The notes under the pieces were generated by a model that worked only from the letters and a program-made list of their open reading frames with translations, did not search any database and was not told where the DNA came from. A stretch of DNA of 64,000 nucleotides from Pseudomonas sp. A34-9. GTDB taxonomy: Bacteria; Pseudomonadota; Gammaproteobacteria; Pseudomonadales; Pseudomonadaceae. Where the stretch lies: positions 4,490,501 through 4,554,500 of the forward strand of contig NZ_CP119967.1 in NCBI RefSeq assembly GCF_029543085.1, written 5' to 3'. Every line of letters begins with the position of its first letter. The stretch's first letter is position 1. Of the stretch, positions 28,004-36,011 are shown piece after piece. Both the position numbers and the translations under genes were made by a program.

Positions 28004-28798
28004 CTACTTCGGCACCGGCACCACCGCAATCTTGTACGGATCGAAAATCTTCAGCATTTCGCCGTTATCGCGCAGCCCCTTAAGCAACTTGCCAAACGCC
28101 GCACCGGTAATCGGCGCCGTCGGGCGAAGAATCGCGTAATGGTGATAGACCTGATCGATGCGCTGCGAGACCAGCAACTCGTTGCGCACCTTCTCGTTAC
28201 GCAGCAGGTAATCGAAGAGATAGGAACGGGTCACCAAGGCAATATCGGCGCGACCGCGCAGCACCATCAGCAGGTTGCTGTCGTGGGAATAAGTCAGCGT
28301 GGCGTTGAAATTCTGTGCAAGAAATTTGGGATCGGCGTTGAAATTGGCGAACTCGTAGTGATAACCGCTGAACAGCGCGAGGCGCTTGCCGGTGAGGTCG
28401 GCAAAGTAGCTCTGCTGACGACCGTCTTCGCGTTGCGCGACGAAAATCTCTGCGTCTTCAAGACCCATGTCGACATCCGTGTGGGGAATCTCCTTCCAGC
28501 CCCAATCGGGGTTTTCGAAGATCGCCATGTCGATCCGACCCTGCTTGAAATCACCGAAACGCCGGGGAATCGAGGTCGGCACAAGCACGAACTGGTAGTC
28601 GCTTTGCAGGCGGTTCAAGGCCTCGACCAATTGTGGCAACAGCCCCGTATCGGCACCGTTTTCCGGGCGTACGGTGTAGGGCGGAAAATGCGCCGCACCG
28701 ACCCGAACCAATTGCGCTGCCTGAGCGGGCAATACCCATATCGCAGCCAGCACGGCGAGCATTAACCCCGCGGCCGTCCGAATTGGCAAAGACTTCAA
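28004..28798 (-). CDS. Periplasmic solute-binding protein, family 3 (amino-acid type)
   Basis: This 264-residue protein has a signal peptide (MKSLPIRTAAG then a hydrophobic run, cleavage probably after PAQA near residue 27) and a family 3 extracellular solute-binding fold: LVRVGAAHFPPYTVRPENG at the start of lobe 1 and RADIALVTRSYLFDYLL in the hinge/lobe 2 region. The start is a TTG at 28798; it is the only start that keeps the charged signal-peptide N terminus, and a GGGGAGTGGGG tract precedes it. No permease or ATPase gene is adjacent, so it may be an orphan binding protein. The ligand is unknown. Confidence 0.82.
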   Translation of the reverse strand: MKSLPIRTAAGLMLAVLAAIWVLPAQAAQLVRVGAAHFPPYTVRPENGADTGLLPQLVEALNRLQSDYQFVLVPTSIPRRFGDFKQGRIDMAIFENPDWGWKEIPHTDVDMGLEDAEIFVAQREDGRQQSYFADLTGKRLALFSGYHYEFANFNADPKFLAQNFNATLTYSHDSNLLMVLRGRADIALVTRSYLFDYLLRNEKVRNELLVSQRIDQVYHHYAILRPTAPITGAAFGKLLKGLRDNGEMLKIFDPYKIAVVPVPK

Positions 28799-28890
28799 AA
28801 CACCCCACTCCCCGAAAAAATACCGATCAATGCATTCAAGCTAGGCGGTTTCGCCCAGTTAGCCAGTTTCCCGAACCGATAGGAAGCGCT

Positions 28891-29514
28891 TCAACGCTCT
28901 TCCAGGACCAGAATCAGCGCCTCATCGGCCAACTGATCGAGGCTCAAACTGCCGCCGGCACGGAACCATGTGGTCGTCCACGACAGTGCGCCGGTGAGGA
29001 AACGTCGGGTAATAAATACATCGCCACGAATAAATCCGGCGTTTTTGGCTTCGCCCAGCACTTGCAGCCAGATGTCTTCGTAGACATCGCGCAGCGCCAG
29101 CACCTTGGCCTGGCCTTCTTCGGAGAGCGAGCGCCACTCGTAGACCAGCACCGCCATGGCTTCACCGCTGCCGCCCATGATCGACTGTAATTCGCAGCGG
29201 ATCAGCGCCAGCACGCGCTCGCGCACATCTGCCGCGTCGGCCAGCGCAGCTCGCATCAACGCGGTGTTGTAACGGATGGTTTCTTCCATCACCGCGCGGA
29301 GGATTTCATCCTTGCTTTTGAAGTGATGAAAAATGCTTCCCGACTGGATGCCCACGGCACCGGCCAGATCACGCACCGTGGTGCGTTCATAGCCTTTGTT
29401 ACGGAACAGGTGAGCGGCCACTTGCAGCAATTTGCCGCGGGCGCTGTCGGGGTCGGTCAATTGGCCCTCGTCGACCAAATCACGCATGACCCTCAGGGCT
29501 TTTTGCTCGTCCAC
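28891..29514 (-). CDS. atuR: TetR-family repressor AtuR
   Basis: This 207-residue TetR-type regulator has an N-terminal helix-turn-helix (about residues 24-70, with TTVRDLAGAVGIQSGSIFHHFKSKDEIL) and a helical ligand-binding C-terminal domain. The start is a GTG at 29514 with an AGGAGA ribosome site. It is divergent from atuA, and the gap holds two mirrored 16-bp motifs (29593-29652). In P. aeruginosa AtuR represses the atu operon and is relieved when acyclic terpenes are catabolised. Gene order and the operator-like repeats support the same role. Confidence 0.9.
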   Translation of the reverse strand: MDEQKALRVMRDLVDEGQLTDPDSARGKLLQVAAHLFRNKGYERTTVRDLAGAVGIQSGSIFHHFKSKDEILRAVMEETIRYNTALMRAALADAADVRERVLALIRCELQSIMGGSGEAMAVLVYEWRSLSEEGQAKVLALRDVYEDIWLQVLGEAKNAGFIRGDVFITRRFLTGALSWTTTWFRAGGSLSLDQLADEALILVLEER

Positions 29515-29592
29515 CCGTTCTCTCCTACAGTCGATCAGTCTGTTGCCCCCTGAAACCGCAGGGTTGCGCGCAATTTAAGCCGCCAGCGGCAA

Positions 29593-29652
29593 CCAAGCAA
29601 GCGCTTGGGCAGAAGATAGTTTCAACTGTTTACAAACCAAGCGCTTGCTTGG
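29593..29652. promoter_or_regulatory. Paired operator-like motifs between atuR and atuA
   Basis: CCAAGCAAGCGCTTGG (29593-29608) and its exact reverse complement CCAAGCGCTTGCTTGG (29637-29652) are 28 bases apart. Each copy is itself nearly palindromic. The pair lies 79 bases from the atuR start and 46 bases from the atuA start, as expected for two AtuR dimer sites controlling both promoters. Confidence 0.75.
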
Positions 29653-29698
29653 TAGCCTCCAGACACTTCTGTCGCAGGTTGCTGAGTCGGAGATAAAA

Positions 29699-31483
29699 AT
29701 GCCCACCACCGTTCGCATCGGATGCGCCAGTGCATTCTGGGGAGATACGTCCACCGCCGCCGCGCAACTGGTGGAGGGCGGCAAGCTGGACTATCTGGTG
29801 TTCGACTACCTCGCCGAGATCACGATGTCGATCATGGCCGGCGCGCGCATGAAGGACCCGCAGGCGGGGTTCGCCGGCGACTTCATCGAAGTCCTTACCC
29901 CCCTGCTGCCGCAGTTGGCCGAGCAGAACATCCGCGTGATCAGCAATGCCGGCGGGGTCAATCCGCAGGCCTGCGCCAACGCCTTGCAAGCGGCCTGTGA
30001 CAAGGCCGGCATCGACCTGAGAATCGCCGTACTGCTCGGCGACGACCTGCAACCACAGCTAAAACACCTGCGCGGCATCACCGAGATGTTCAGCGGCGCC
30101 CCGCTGCCGCCGATGTGCGTGTCGACCAACGCCTACCTTGGCGCGCCGGGCATTGTCGAAGCCTTGCGACTGGGCGCCGACGTCGTCATCACCGGGCGCG
30201 TGGTCGACAGCGCCGTGGTCAGCGCCGCGCTGGTGCATGAATTCGGCTGGTCGTGGCACGACTACGACAAACTCGCCCAGGCCGCACTGGCCGGGCACAT
30301 CATCGAGTGCGGCGCGCAATGCACCGGCGGCAATTTCACCGATTGGCGCGAGGTGCCGGATTACGAGCACATCGGCTTTCCGATTGTTGAAGTCAGCGCC
30401 GACAGCCAATTCATCGTCAGCAAGCCTGAAGGCACTGGCGGACTGGTCACACCACTGACCGTTGGCGAACAGATGCTGTATGAAATCGGCGATCCACAGG
30501 CGTACCTGCTGCCCGACGTGGTTTGCGACTTCACTCAGGTCAAACTTCAGCAACAAGGCAAAAACGCGGTACACGTGCACGGCGCCAAAGGCTTGCCACC
30601 CAGCAACAAGTATAAGGTCAGCGCCACTTATCCGGACGGCTTTCGCTGCACCGCCAGTTGCCTGATCGCCGGCATCGATGCGGTGGATAAGGCACAGCGC
30701 GTCAGTCAGGCGATCATCGCCAAGACTGCCGAGATGTTCAGCCAACGCGGCTGGGCGCCCTACAGCGCAACCGATATCGAACTGCTCGGCAGCGAAGCGA
30801 CCTACGGCCCCCACGGCCAACGCCACGACAGCCGTGAAGTGGTGATCAAACTCGCTGTGCGTCATCCGAATAAACAGGCGCTGGTGCTGTTCTCCCGAGA
30901 AATCGCCCAGGCCGCCACCGGCATGGCACCGGGCCTGACCGGTATCGTCGGTGGGCGCCCCACGGTGTATCCGCTGATCCGCCTGTTCTCTCTTCTGATC
31001 GATAAAAGCGCTTGCTCGCTGCATATCGAGATGGCCGGTGAACGTTATCCGTGCACCCCACCGTCGCTCGGCGCGCTCGCCAGCGAGGATTTGCCCCTGC
31101 CCCATCAGCCGCCCAAGCCACAGGGCCGCGCCGATGCCAGCGTGGCACTGGTGAAACTGGCCGTGGCGCGCTCCGGAGACAAGGGTAATCACAGCAACAT
31201 CGGCGTCATGCCGCGCAAACCCGAATACCTGCCATGGATCGCCGAAGCGCTGACGCCGGCCGTCATGGTCGACTGGATGAGCCACGTGCTCGACCCGATC
31301 CACGGCCGGGTCGAGCGCTGGTATCTGCCCGGCACCCACAGCCTGAATTTTCTTTTGGAAAACGCGCTTGGCGGTGGTGGTGTGGCCAGTCTGCGTATCG
31401 ATCCGCAAGGCAAAGCCTTCGCCCAGCAACTGTTGGAAATCCAGATCCCGGTGCCACAGAGCATCGCCGAACAGCTCGACTAG
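29699..31483 (+). CDS. atuA: AtuA, DUF1446 protein of acyclic terpene utilisation
   Basis: This 594-residue cytoplasmic protein of the DUF1446/AtuA family has family landmarks [13 protein letters not shown], a [11 protein letters not shown] block near residue 165, a [12 protein letters not shown] block, and the C-terminal [16 protein letters not shown] segment. AtuA is required for growth on citronellol or geraniol in P. aeruginosa, but its reaction is not established; an acyl-CoA hydratase or lyase step near 3-hydroxy-3-isohexenylglutaryl-CoA has been considered. The ATG at 29699 has a CGGAG ribosome site; an in-frame ATG at 29645 lies inside the operator region and is rejected. It is the first gene of the atuA-F operon. 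Confidence 0.9.
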   Translation: MPTTVRIGCASAFWGDTSTAAAQLVEGGKLDYLVFDYLAEITMSIMAGARMKDPQAGFAGDFIEVLTPLLPQLAEQNIRVISNAGGVNPQACANALQAACDKAGIDLRIAVLLGDDLQPQLKHLRGITEMFSGAPLPPMCVSTNAYLGAPGIVEALRLGADVVITGRVVDSAVVSAALVHEFGWSWHDYDKLAQAALAGHIIECGAQCTGGNFTDWREVPDYEHIGFPIVEVSADSQFIVSKPEGTGGLVTPLTVGEQMLYEIGDPQAYLLPDVVCDFTQVKLQQQGKNAVHVHGAKGLPPSNKYKVSATYPDGFRCTASCLIAGIDAVDKAQRVSQAIIAKTAEMFSQRGWAPYSATDIELLGSEATYGPHGQRHDSREVVIKLAVRHPNKQALVLFSREIAQAATGMAPGLTGIVGGRPTVYPLIRLFSLLIDKSACSLHIEMAGERYPCTPPSLGALASEDLPLPHQPPKPQGRADASVALVKLAVARSGDKGNHSNIGVMPRKPEYLPWIAEALTPAVMVDWMSHVLDPIHGRVERWYLPGTHSLNFLLENALGGGGVASLRIDPQGKAFAQQLLEIQIPVPQSIAEQLD

Positions 31484-31495
31484 AGGATGGTTTGC

Positions 31496-32365
31496 ATGGC
31501 TTACGCGTCGATTTTCCACGCCGGTCTGTTCAGCGGCCAGACCCTCATCGTCACCGGGGGCGGCAGTGGCATCGGGCGCTGCACCGCCCATGAACTGGCA
31601 GCCCTCGGCGCCAATGTGCTGCTGGTCGGGCGCAAGCCGGAGAAGCTGCAAAAGGTCGCCGCCGAAATCGCCGAGGACGGTGGCCGTGCGCACTGGAAGG
31701 CTTGCGATATCCGCGATGAAGAAGCAGTGAAACAACTGGTCAGCGAACTGATTGCTGAACATGGGCCGATCCACGGCCTGGTCAACAATGCCGGCGGCCA
31801 GTACCCGTCGCCTTTGGCTTCGATCAATCAGAAAGGCTTCGAAACCGTGTTGCGCACCAATCTGGTCGGCGGTTTCCTGATGGCTCGCGAAGTATTCAAT
31901 CAGTCGATGAGCAAACACGGCGGCAACATCGTCAACATGCTCGCTGACATGTGGGGTGGCATGCCCGGCATGGGCCACTCGGGCGCGGCGCGCTCGGGCA
32001 TGGACAACTTCACCAAGACTGCCGCGTTCGAGTGGGGTTATGCCGGCGTGCGGGTCAACGCGGTGGCGCCGGGCTGGATTGCCTCCAGCGGTATGGACAC
32101 GTATGAAGGCGCGTTCAAAGCGGTGATTCCGACCCTGCGCGAACACGTGCCACTCAAGCGCATCGGCACCGAATCGGAAGTCAGCGCCGCGATTGTGTTT
32201 TTGCTTAGCCCCGCCGCCGCGTTTATCAGCGGCAGCACCTTGAAAATCGATGGTGCGGCCAGCCTCGGCAGCCGCGCATGGCCGTTGCACAAAGCGACCC
32301 ACAGCGAGTCGTTCAACGGTTTCCACCGCGCGTATTTACCCGAAGTGCTGAAGGACAAGGAGTAA
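31496..32365 (+). CDS. atuB: AtuB, SDR-family oxidoreductase
   Basis: This 289-residue Rossmann protein has the NAD(P)-binding GGGSGIGRC motif near residue 22 and NNAGG near residue 97. At the usual catalytic site the sequence reads GHSGAARSGMDNFTK, so the standard Tyr-x-x-x-Lys pair is absent. This resembles the 2,4-dienoyl-CoA and peroxisomal trans-2-enoyl-CoA reductase branch rather than alcohol-oxidising SDRs. The ATG at 31496 has GAGG eight bases upstream. It sits between atuA and atuC in the operon. A citronellol/citronellal dehydrogenase role has been proposed for AtuB; the motif makes an acyl-CoA reductase role worth considering. Confidence 0.87.
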   Translation: MAYASIFHAGLFSGQTLIVTGGGSGIGRCTAHELAALGANVLLVGRKPEKLQKVAAEIAEDGGRAHWKACDIRDEEAVKQLVSELIAEHGPIHGLVNNAGGQYPSPLASINQKGFETVLRTNLVGGFLMAREVFNQSMSKHGGNIVNMLADMWGGMPGMGHSGAARSGMDNFTKTAAFEWGYAGVRVNAVAPGWIASSGMDTYEGAFKAVIPTLREHVPLKRIGTESEVSAAIVFLLSPAAAFISGSTLKIDGAASLGSRAWPLHKATHSESFNGFHRAYLPEVLKDKE

Positions 32366-32368
32366 GCC

Positions 32369-33985
32369 ATGCCGCAGATCCAGTCCCAGCTCGACCCACG
32401 CAGCGAGGAGTTCGCCCGCAACCGGGCGGCCATGCTCGCAGCGATCGAACACGTGCAGCAGCTCGAAAAAAACCTGCTGAACAAAGCCGCGGAAGCCAAA
32501 GCCAAATTTGCCCAGCGCGGGCAACTGCTGCCCCGTGAGCGCTTGAATCTGTTGCTCGATCCCGGCGCGCCATTTCTCGAACTGGCCAGCCTTGCCGGTT
32601 ACAAACTGCACGACGACAAGGACGGCAGCTCCGCCGGTGGCGGACTGATCGCTGGCATCGGTTATGTCTGCGGGATCCGCGCGATGGTCGTGGCGAACAA
32701 TAGCGCAATCAAGGGCGGGACAATCTCGCCCAGCGGCCTGAAAAAATCCCTGCGCCTGCAACAGATCGCTCAGGAAAACAAACTGCCGGTGATCACCCTC
32801 GCCGAAAGCGGCGGCGCCAACCTCAATTACGCCGCCGAGATTTTTGTCGAAGGCGCGCGCAGTTTTGCCAATCAGGCGCGGATGTCGGCAATGGGCTTGC
32901 CGCAGATCACTGTGGTGCACGGCTCGGCCACGGCCGGTGGCGCTTATCAGCCGGGGCTGTCGGATTACGTGGTGGTGGTACGCGGCAAGGCCAAGCTGTT
33001 TCTGGCCGGTCCACCGCTGCTGAAAGCGGCCACTGGCGAAGTCGCCACCGATGAAGAACTCGGTGGCGCCGAGATGCACGCGCAGGTCGCCGGGACGGCT
33101 GAATACCTGGCTGAGAACGATGCCGATGGCGTGCGTCAGGTGCGTGAAATATTGCGCATGCTGCCGTGGAACGAACAACTGCCGTGGTTGCCGGAGCCGC
33201 AATACAAAGAGCCGCTCTACCCCATCGAAGAACTGCTCGGGTTGATCCCGGACGATCCGAAAAAGCCTTACGACGTGCGCGAAATCATCGCGCGCATTGC
33301 CGACGAATCGTGCTTTCTCGAATTCAAGGGCGAGTTCGATCAGCAAACCATCTGCGGCCAATTGAAGATTCAAGGTCGCGCCTGCGGTTTCATCGGCAAC
33401 AACGGCCCGATCACACCCAACGGCGCGAGCAAAGCGGCGCAGTTCATCCAGTTATGCGATCAGAGCCAGACACCGCTGCTGTTCTTCCATAACACCACCG
33501 GTTTCATGGTCGGCACCGAATCCGAGCAGCAAGGCGTGATCAAACACGGCTCAAAACTGATTCAAGCGGTGGCCAATGCGCGGGTGCCTAAACTGACCCT
33601 TGTCGTCGGCGGCTCCTACGGCGCCGGCAACTACGCGATGTGCGGGCGCGGCCTCGACCCACGCTTCATCTTCGCCTGGCCGAACAGCCGCACCGCCGTG
33701 ATGGGCGGCGCGCAGGCCGGCAAGGTGTTGCGCATCGTCACCGAAGCCAAACAGCTCAAGGACGGCCTGACGCCGGACCCGAAGATGCTCGACATGCTCG
33801 AACAGGTCACCGCGCAGAAACTCGACAGCCAGTCCACCGCGCTCTACGGCAGCGCCAATCTGTGGGATGACGGGCTGATCGACCCACGCGACACGCGCAC
33901 CCTGCTCGGCTACTTGCTGGACATCTGTCACGAAGCCGACATTCGCACGCTGCAACCCAACAGCTTCGGCGTCAGCCGGTTCTGA
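32369..33985 (+). CDS. atuC: Geranyl-CoA carboxylase, carboxyltransferase (beta) subunit AtuC
   Basis: This 538-residue carboxyltransferase subunit of a biotin-dependent acyl-CoA carboxylase has the two crotonase-like halves: acyl-CoA-side LAESGGANLNYAAEIF and SATAGGAYQPGLSDY, and carboxybiotin-side FFHNTTGFMVGTESE and SYGAGNYAMCGRGLDPRF. It pairs with AtuF to carboxylate cis-geranyl-CoA to isohexenylglutaconyl-CoA. It resembles methylcrotonyl-CoA carboxylase LiuB, and the assignment to geranyl-CoA rests on the atu context. The ATG is only 3 bases past the atuB stop, with an AAGGAG ribosome site inside atuB. Confidence 0.93.
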   Translation: MPQIQSQLDPRSEEFARNRAAMLAAIEHVQQLEKNLLNKAAEAKAKFAQRGQLLPRERLNLLLDPGAPFLELASLAGYKLHDDKDGSSAGGGLIAGIGYVCGIRAMVVANNSAIKGGTISPSGLKKSLRLQQIAQENKLPVITLAESGGANLNYAAEIFVEGARSFANQARMSAMGLPQITVVHGSATAGGAYQPGLSDYVVVVRGKAKLFLAGPPLLKAATGEVATDEELGGAEMHAQVAGTAEYLAENDADGVRQVREILRMLPWNEQLPWLPEPQYKEPLYPIEELLGLIPDDPKKPYDVREIIARIADESCFLEFKGEFDQQTICGQLKIQGRACGFIGNNGPITPNGASKAAQFIQLCDQSQTPLLFFHNTTGFMVGTESEQQGVIKHGSKLIQAVANARVPKLTLVVGGSYGAGNYAMCGRGLDPRFIFAWPNSRTAVMGGAQAGKVLRIVTEAKQLKDGLTPDPKMLDMLEQVTAQKLDSQSTALYGSANLWDDGLIDPRDTRTLLGYLLDICHEADIRTLQPNSFGVSRF

Positions 33986-34015
33986 CCGCCACGGACCCTA
34001 CGGAGAACAATAACA

Positions 34016-35173
34016 ATGATCTTCACCCCGGAACACGAAGCCCTGCGCCGTACCGTCCGCCAGTTCGTCGAGCACGCGATCAACCCGCACGTCGATGAAT
34101 GGGAAAAGGCCGGACGCTTTCCGATCCACGAGATTTTCAGCCAGGCCGGCGACCTCGGTTTGCTGGGTATTTCCAAGCCGGAAAAGTTCGGCGGCATGGG
34201 CCTCGACTACAGCTATTCGATTGTCGCTGCCGAAGAGTTCGGCACCATTCACTGCGGCGGCATTCCGATGTCGATCGGCGTGCAGACCGACATGTGCACC
34301 CCGGCGCTGGCCCGCTTCGGCTCCGATGAACTGCGCGAAGAGTTCCTGCGTCCGGCGATCACTGGTGAGCAGGTCGGCTGCATCGGCGTCTCTGAAGTCG
34401 GCGCCGGCTCCGACGTCGCCGGGCTGAAAACCACCGCGCGCAAGGACGGCGACGACTACGTAATCAACGGCAGCAAGATGTGGATCACCAACTCGCCGAG
34501 CGCCGATTTCATCTGCCTGCTGGCCAACACCTCGGACGACAAACCGCACATCAACAAGTCACTGATCATGGTGCCGATGAACACGCCGGGGATCAGCCTC
34601 AGTTCGCACCTCGACAAACTCGGCATGCGCAGTTCGGAAACCGCACAGGTGTTTTTCGACAACGTACGTGTGCCCCAGCGCAATCGCGTCGGCCACGAGG
34701 GTGCCGGGTTCATGATGCAGATGCTGCAGTTTCAGGAGGAACGCCTGTTCGGCGCCGCGAACATGATCAAGGGCCTGGAATATTGCGTCGACAGCACTAT
34801 CGAGTACTGCAAGGAGCGCAAGACCTTCGGCAATGCGCTGATCGACAATCAGGTCATCCACTTCCGCCTCGCCGAATTGCAGACCGAAATCGAATGCCTG
34901 CGCGCGCTGGTTTATCAGGCGACCGAGCAGTACGTGAAGGGCCAGGACGTTACGCGGCTGGCATCGATGGCCAAGCTCAAGGCCGGGCGCCTCGGCCGCG
35001 AAGTCAGCGACAGCTGCCTGCAATATTGGGGCGGCATGGGTTTCATGTGGGACAACCCGGTGGCCCGCGCCTATCGCGATGTGCGGCTAGTGTCGATTGG
35101 CGGTGGCGCCGACGAAATCATGCTGGGGATCATCTGCAAACTGATGGGCACCCTGCCGGGGAAAAACAAATGA
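34016..35173 (+). CDS. atuD: Citronellyl-CoA dehydrogenase AtuD
   Basis: This 385-residue acyl-CoA dehydrogenase has FAD-binding signatures VGCIGVSEVGAGSDVAG and MWITNSPSADFICLL in the middle domain, and a C-terminal helical domain with RTAxxQ-like FQEERLF and QYWGGMGFMWDNPVARAYRDVR. It introduces the double bond converting citronellyl-CoA to geranyl-CoA. The ATG has a GGAGAAC ribosome site. Its stop overlaps the atuE start (ATGA), indicating translational coupling. Confidence 0.92.
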   Translation: MIFTPEHEALRRTVRQFVEHAINPHVDEWEKAGRFPIHEIFSQAGDLGLLGISKPEKFGGMGLDYSYSIVAAEEFGTIHCGGIPMSIGVQTDMCTPALARFGSDELREEFLRPAITGEQVGCIGVSEVGAGSDVAGLKTTARKDGDDYVINGSKMWITNSPSADFICLLANTSDDKPHINKSLIMVPMNTPGISLSSHLDKLGMRSSETAQVFFDNVRVPQRNRVGHEGAGFMMQMLQFQEERLFGAANMIKGLEYCVDSTIEYCKERKTFGNALIDNQVIHFRLAELQTEIECLRALVYQATEQYVKGQDVTRLASMAKLKAGRLGREVSDSCLQYWGGMGFMWDNPVARAYRDVRLVSIGGGADEIMLGIICKLMGTLPGKNK

Positions 35174-35964
35174 GCAGCCTGCCAGATTGCCAGACGCTGT
35201 TGCTGGAGCAGCATGGCGGCGTGCTGCACATCACCCTCAATCGGCCGGACAGTCGTAATGCAATGAGTCTGCAGATGGTGAGCGAATTACGCTCGGTGCT
35301 GGCGTCTGTACACGATGACCGCACTGTGCGAGCTCTGGTGCTCAGCGGTGCCGGCGGACATTTCTGTGCCGGCGGGGACATCAAGGACATGGCCAATGCT
35401 CGCGCTCAGGGCACCGAGGCTTACCGCGATTTGAATCGTGCGTTCGGCGCCTTGCTGGAACAAGCGCAACACACGCCACAAGTGTTGATCACGATGCTGC
35501 AAGGTGCGGTGCTCGGCGGTGGCTTCGGTTTGGCGTGTGTCAGCGATATCGCCATTGCCGATCATCAGGCGCAATTCGGCTTGCCGGAAACCAGCCTCGG
35601 CTTGCTGCCAGCGCAGATTGCGCCGTTTGTGGTGCAGCGCATTGGCCTCACCGAGGCGCGACGACTGGCGCTCACCGCTGCGCGTTTTGACGGGCATCAG
35701 GCACGGCGTCTGGGGCTGGTGCATTTTGTCGAGCAGGATCCGCAGGCACTCGCCGAGCGCCTGGATGAGGTGCTGCAGCATGTGCTGTGTTGTGCGCCGG
35801 AGGCGAATGCGATGACCAAGAAATTGTTGTTGGCGAGTGCCGGGCAGCCTTCGAGTGAATTGCTCGATGAGGCCGCGCAGTGGTTCAGCGAAGCAGTGAC
35901 GGGCGAAGAAGGGATCGAGGGCACCATGGCTTTTGTGCAAAAACGCAAACCGCGCTGGGCCTGA
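35170..35964 (+). CDS. atuE: Isohexenylglutaconyl-CoA hydratase AtuE
   Basis: This 264-residue crotonase-fold protein shows ITLNRPDSRNAMS at the N terminus, an oxyanion-hole GAGGHFCAGGDIKDM segment, and QGAVLGGGFGLACVSDIAIA with GLPETSLGLLP. These are all typical of enoyl-CoA hydratases. It hydrates the product of the AtuC/AtuF carboxylase. The ATG overlaps the atuD stop by 4 bases. A 47-base gap, with an AGGAAATA ribosome site near its end, separates it from atuF. Confidence 0.92.
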   Translation: MSSLPDCQTLLLEQHGGVLHITLNRPDSRNAMSLQMVSELRSVLASVHDDRTVRALVLSGAGGHFCAGGDIKDMANARAQGTEAYRDLNRAFGALLEQAQHTPQVLITMLQGAVLGGGFGLACVSDIAIADHQAQFGLPETSLGLLPAQIAPFVVQRIGLTEARRLALTAARFDGHQARRLGLVHFVEQDPQALAERLDEVLQHVLCCAPEANAMTKKLLLASAGQPSSELLDEAAQWFSEAVTGEEGIEGTMAFVQKRKPRWA

Positions 35965-36011
35965 AAAAAGCTTCGCGAGCACAAGCAACGCAAATTCCGA
36001 GGAAATAGCCC

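Noticed and set aside
30059..32326. 755-codon minus-strand frame opposite atuA and atuB
   Set aside because: This is an antisense shadow of two clearly real genes; its composition is His/Arg/Gln-rich and no motif is present.
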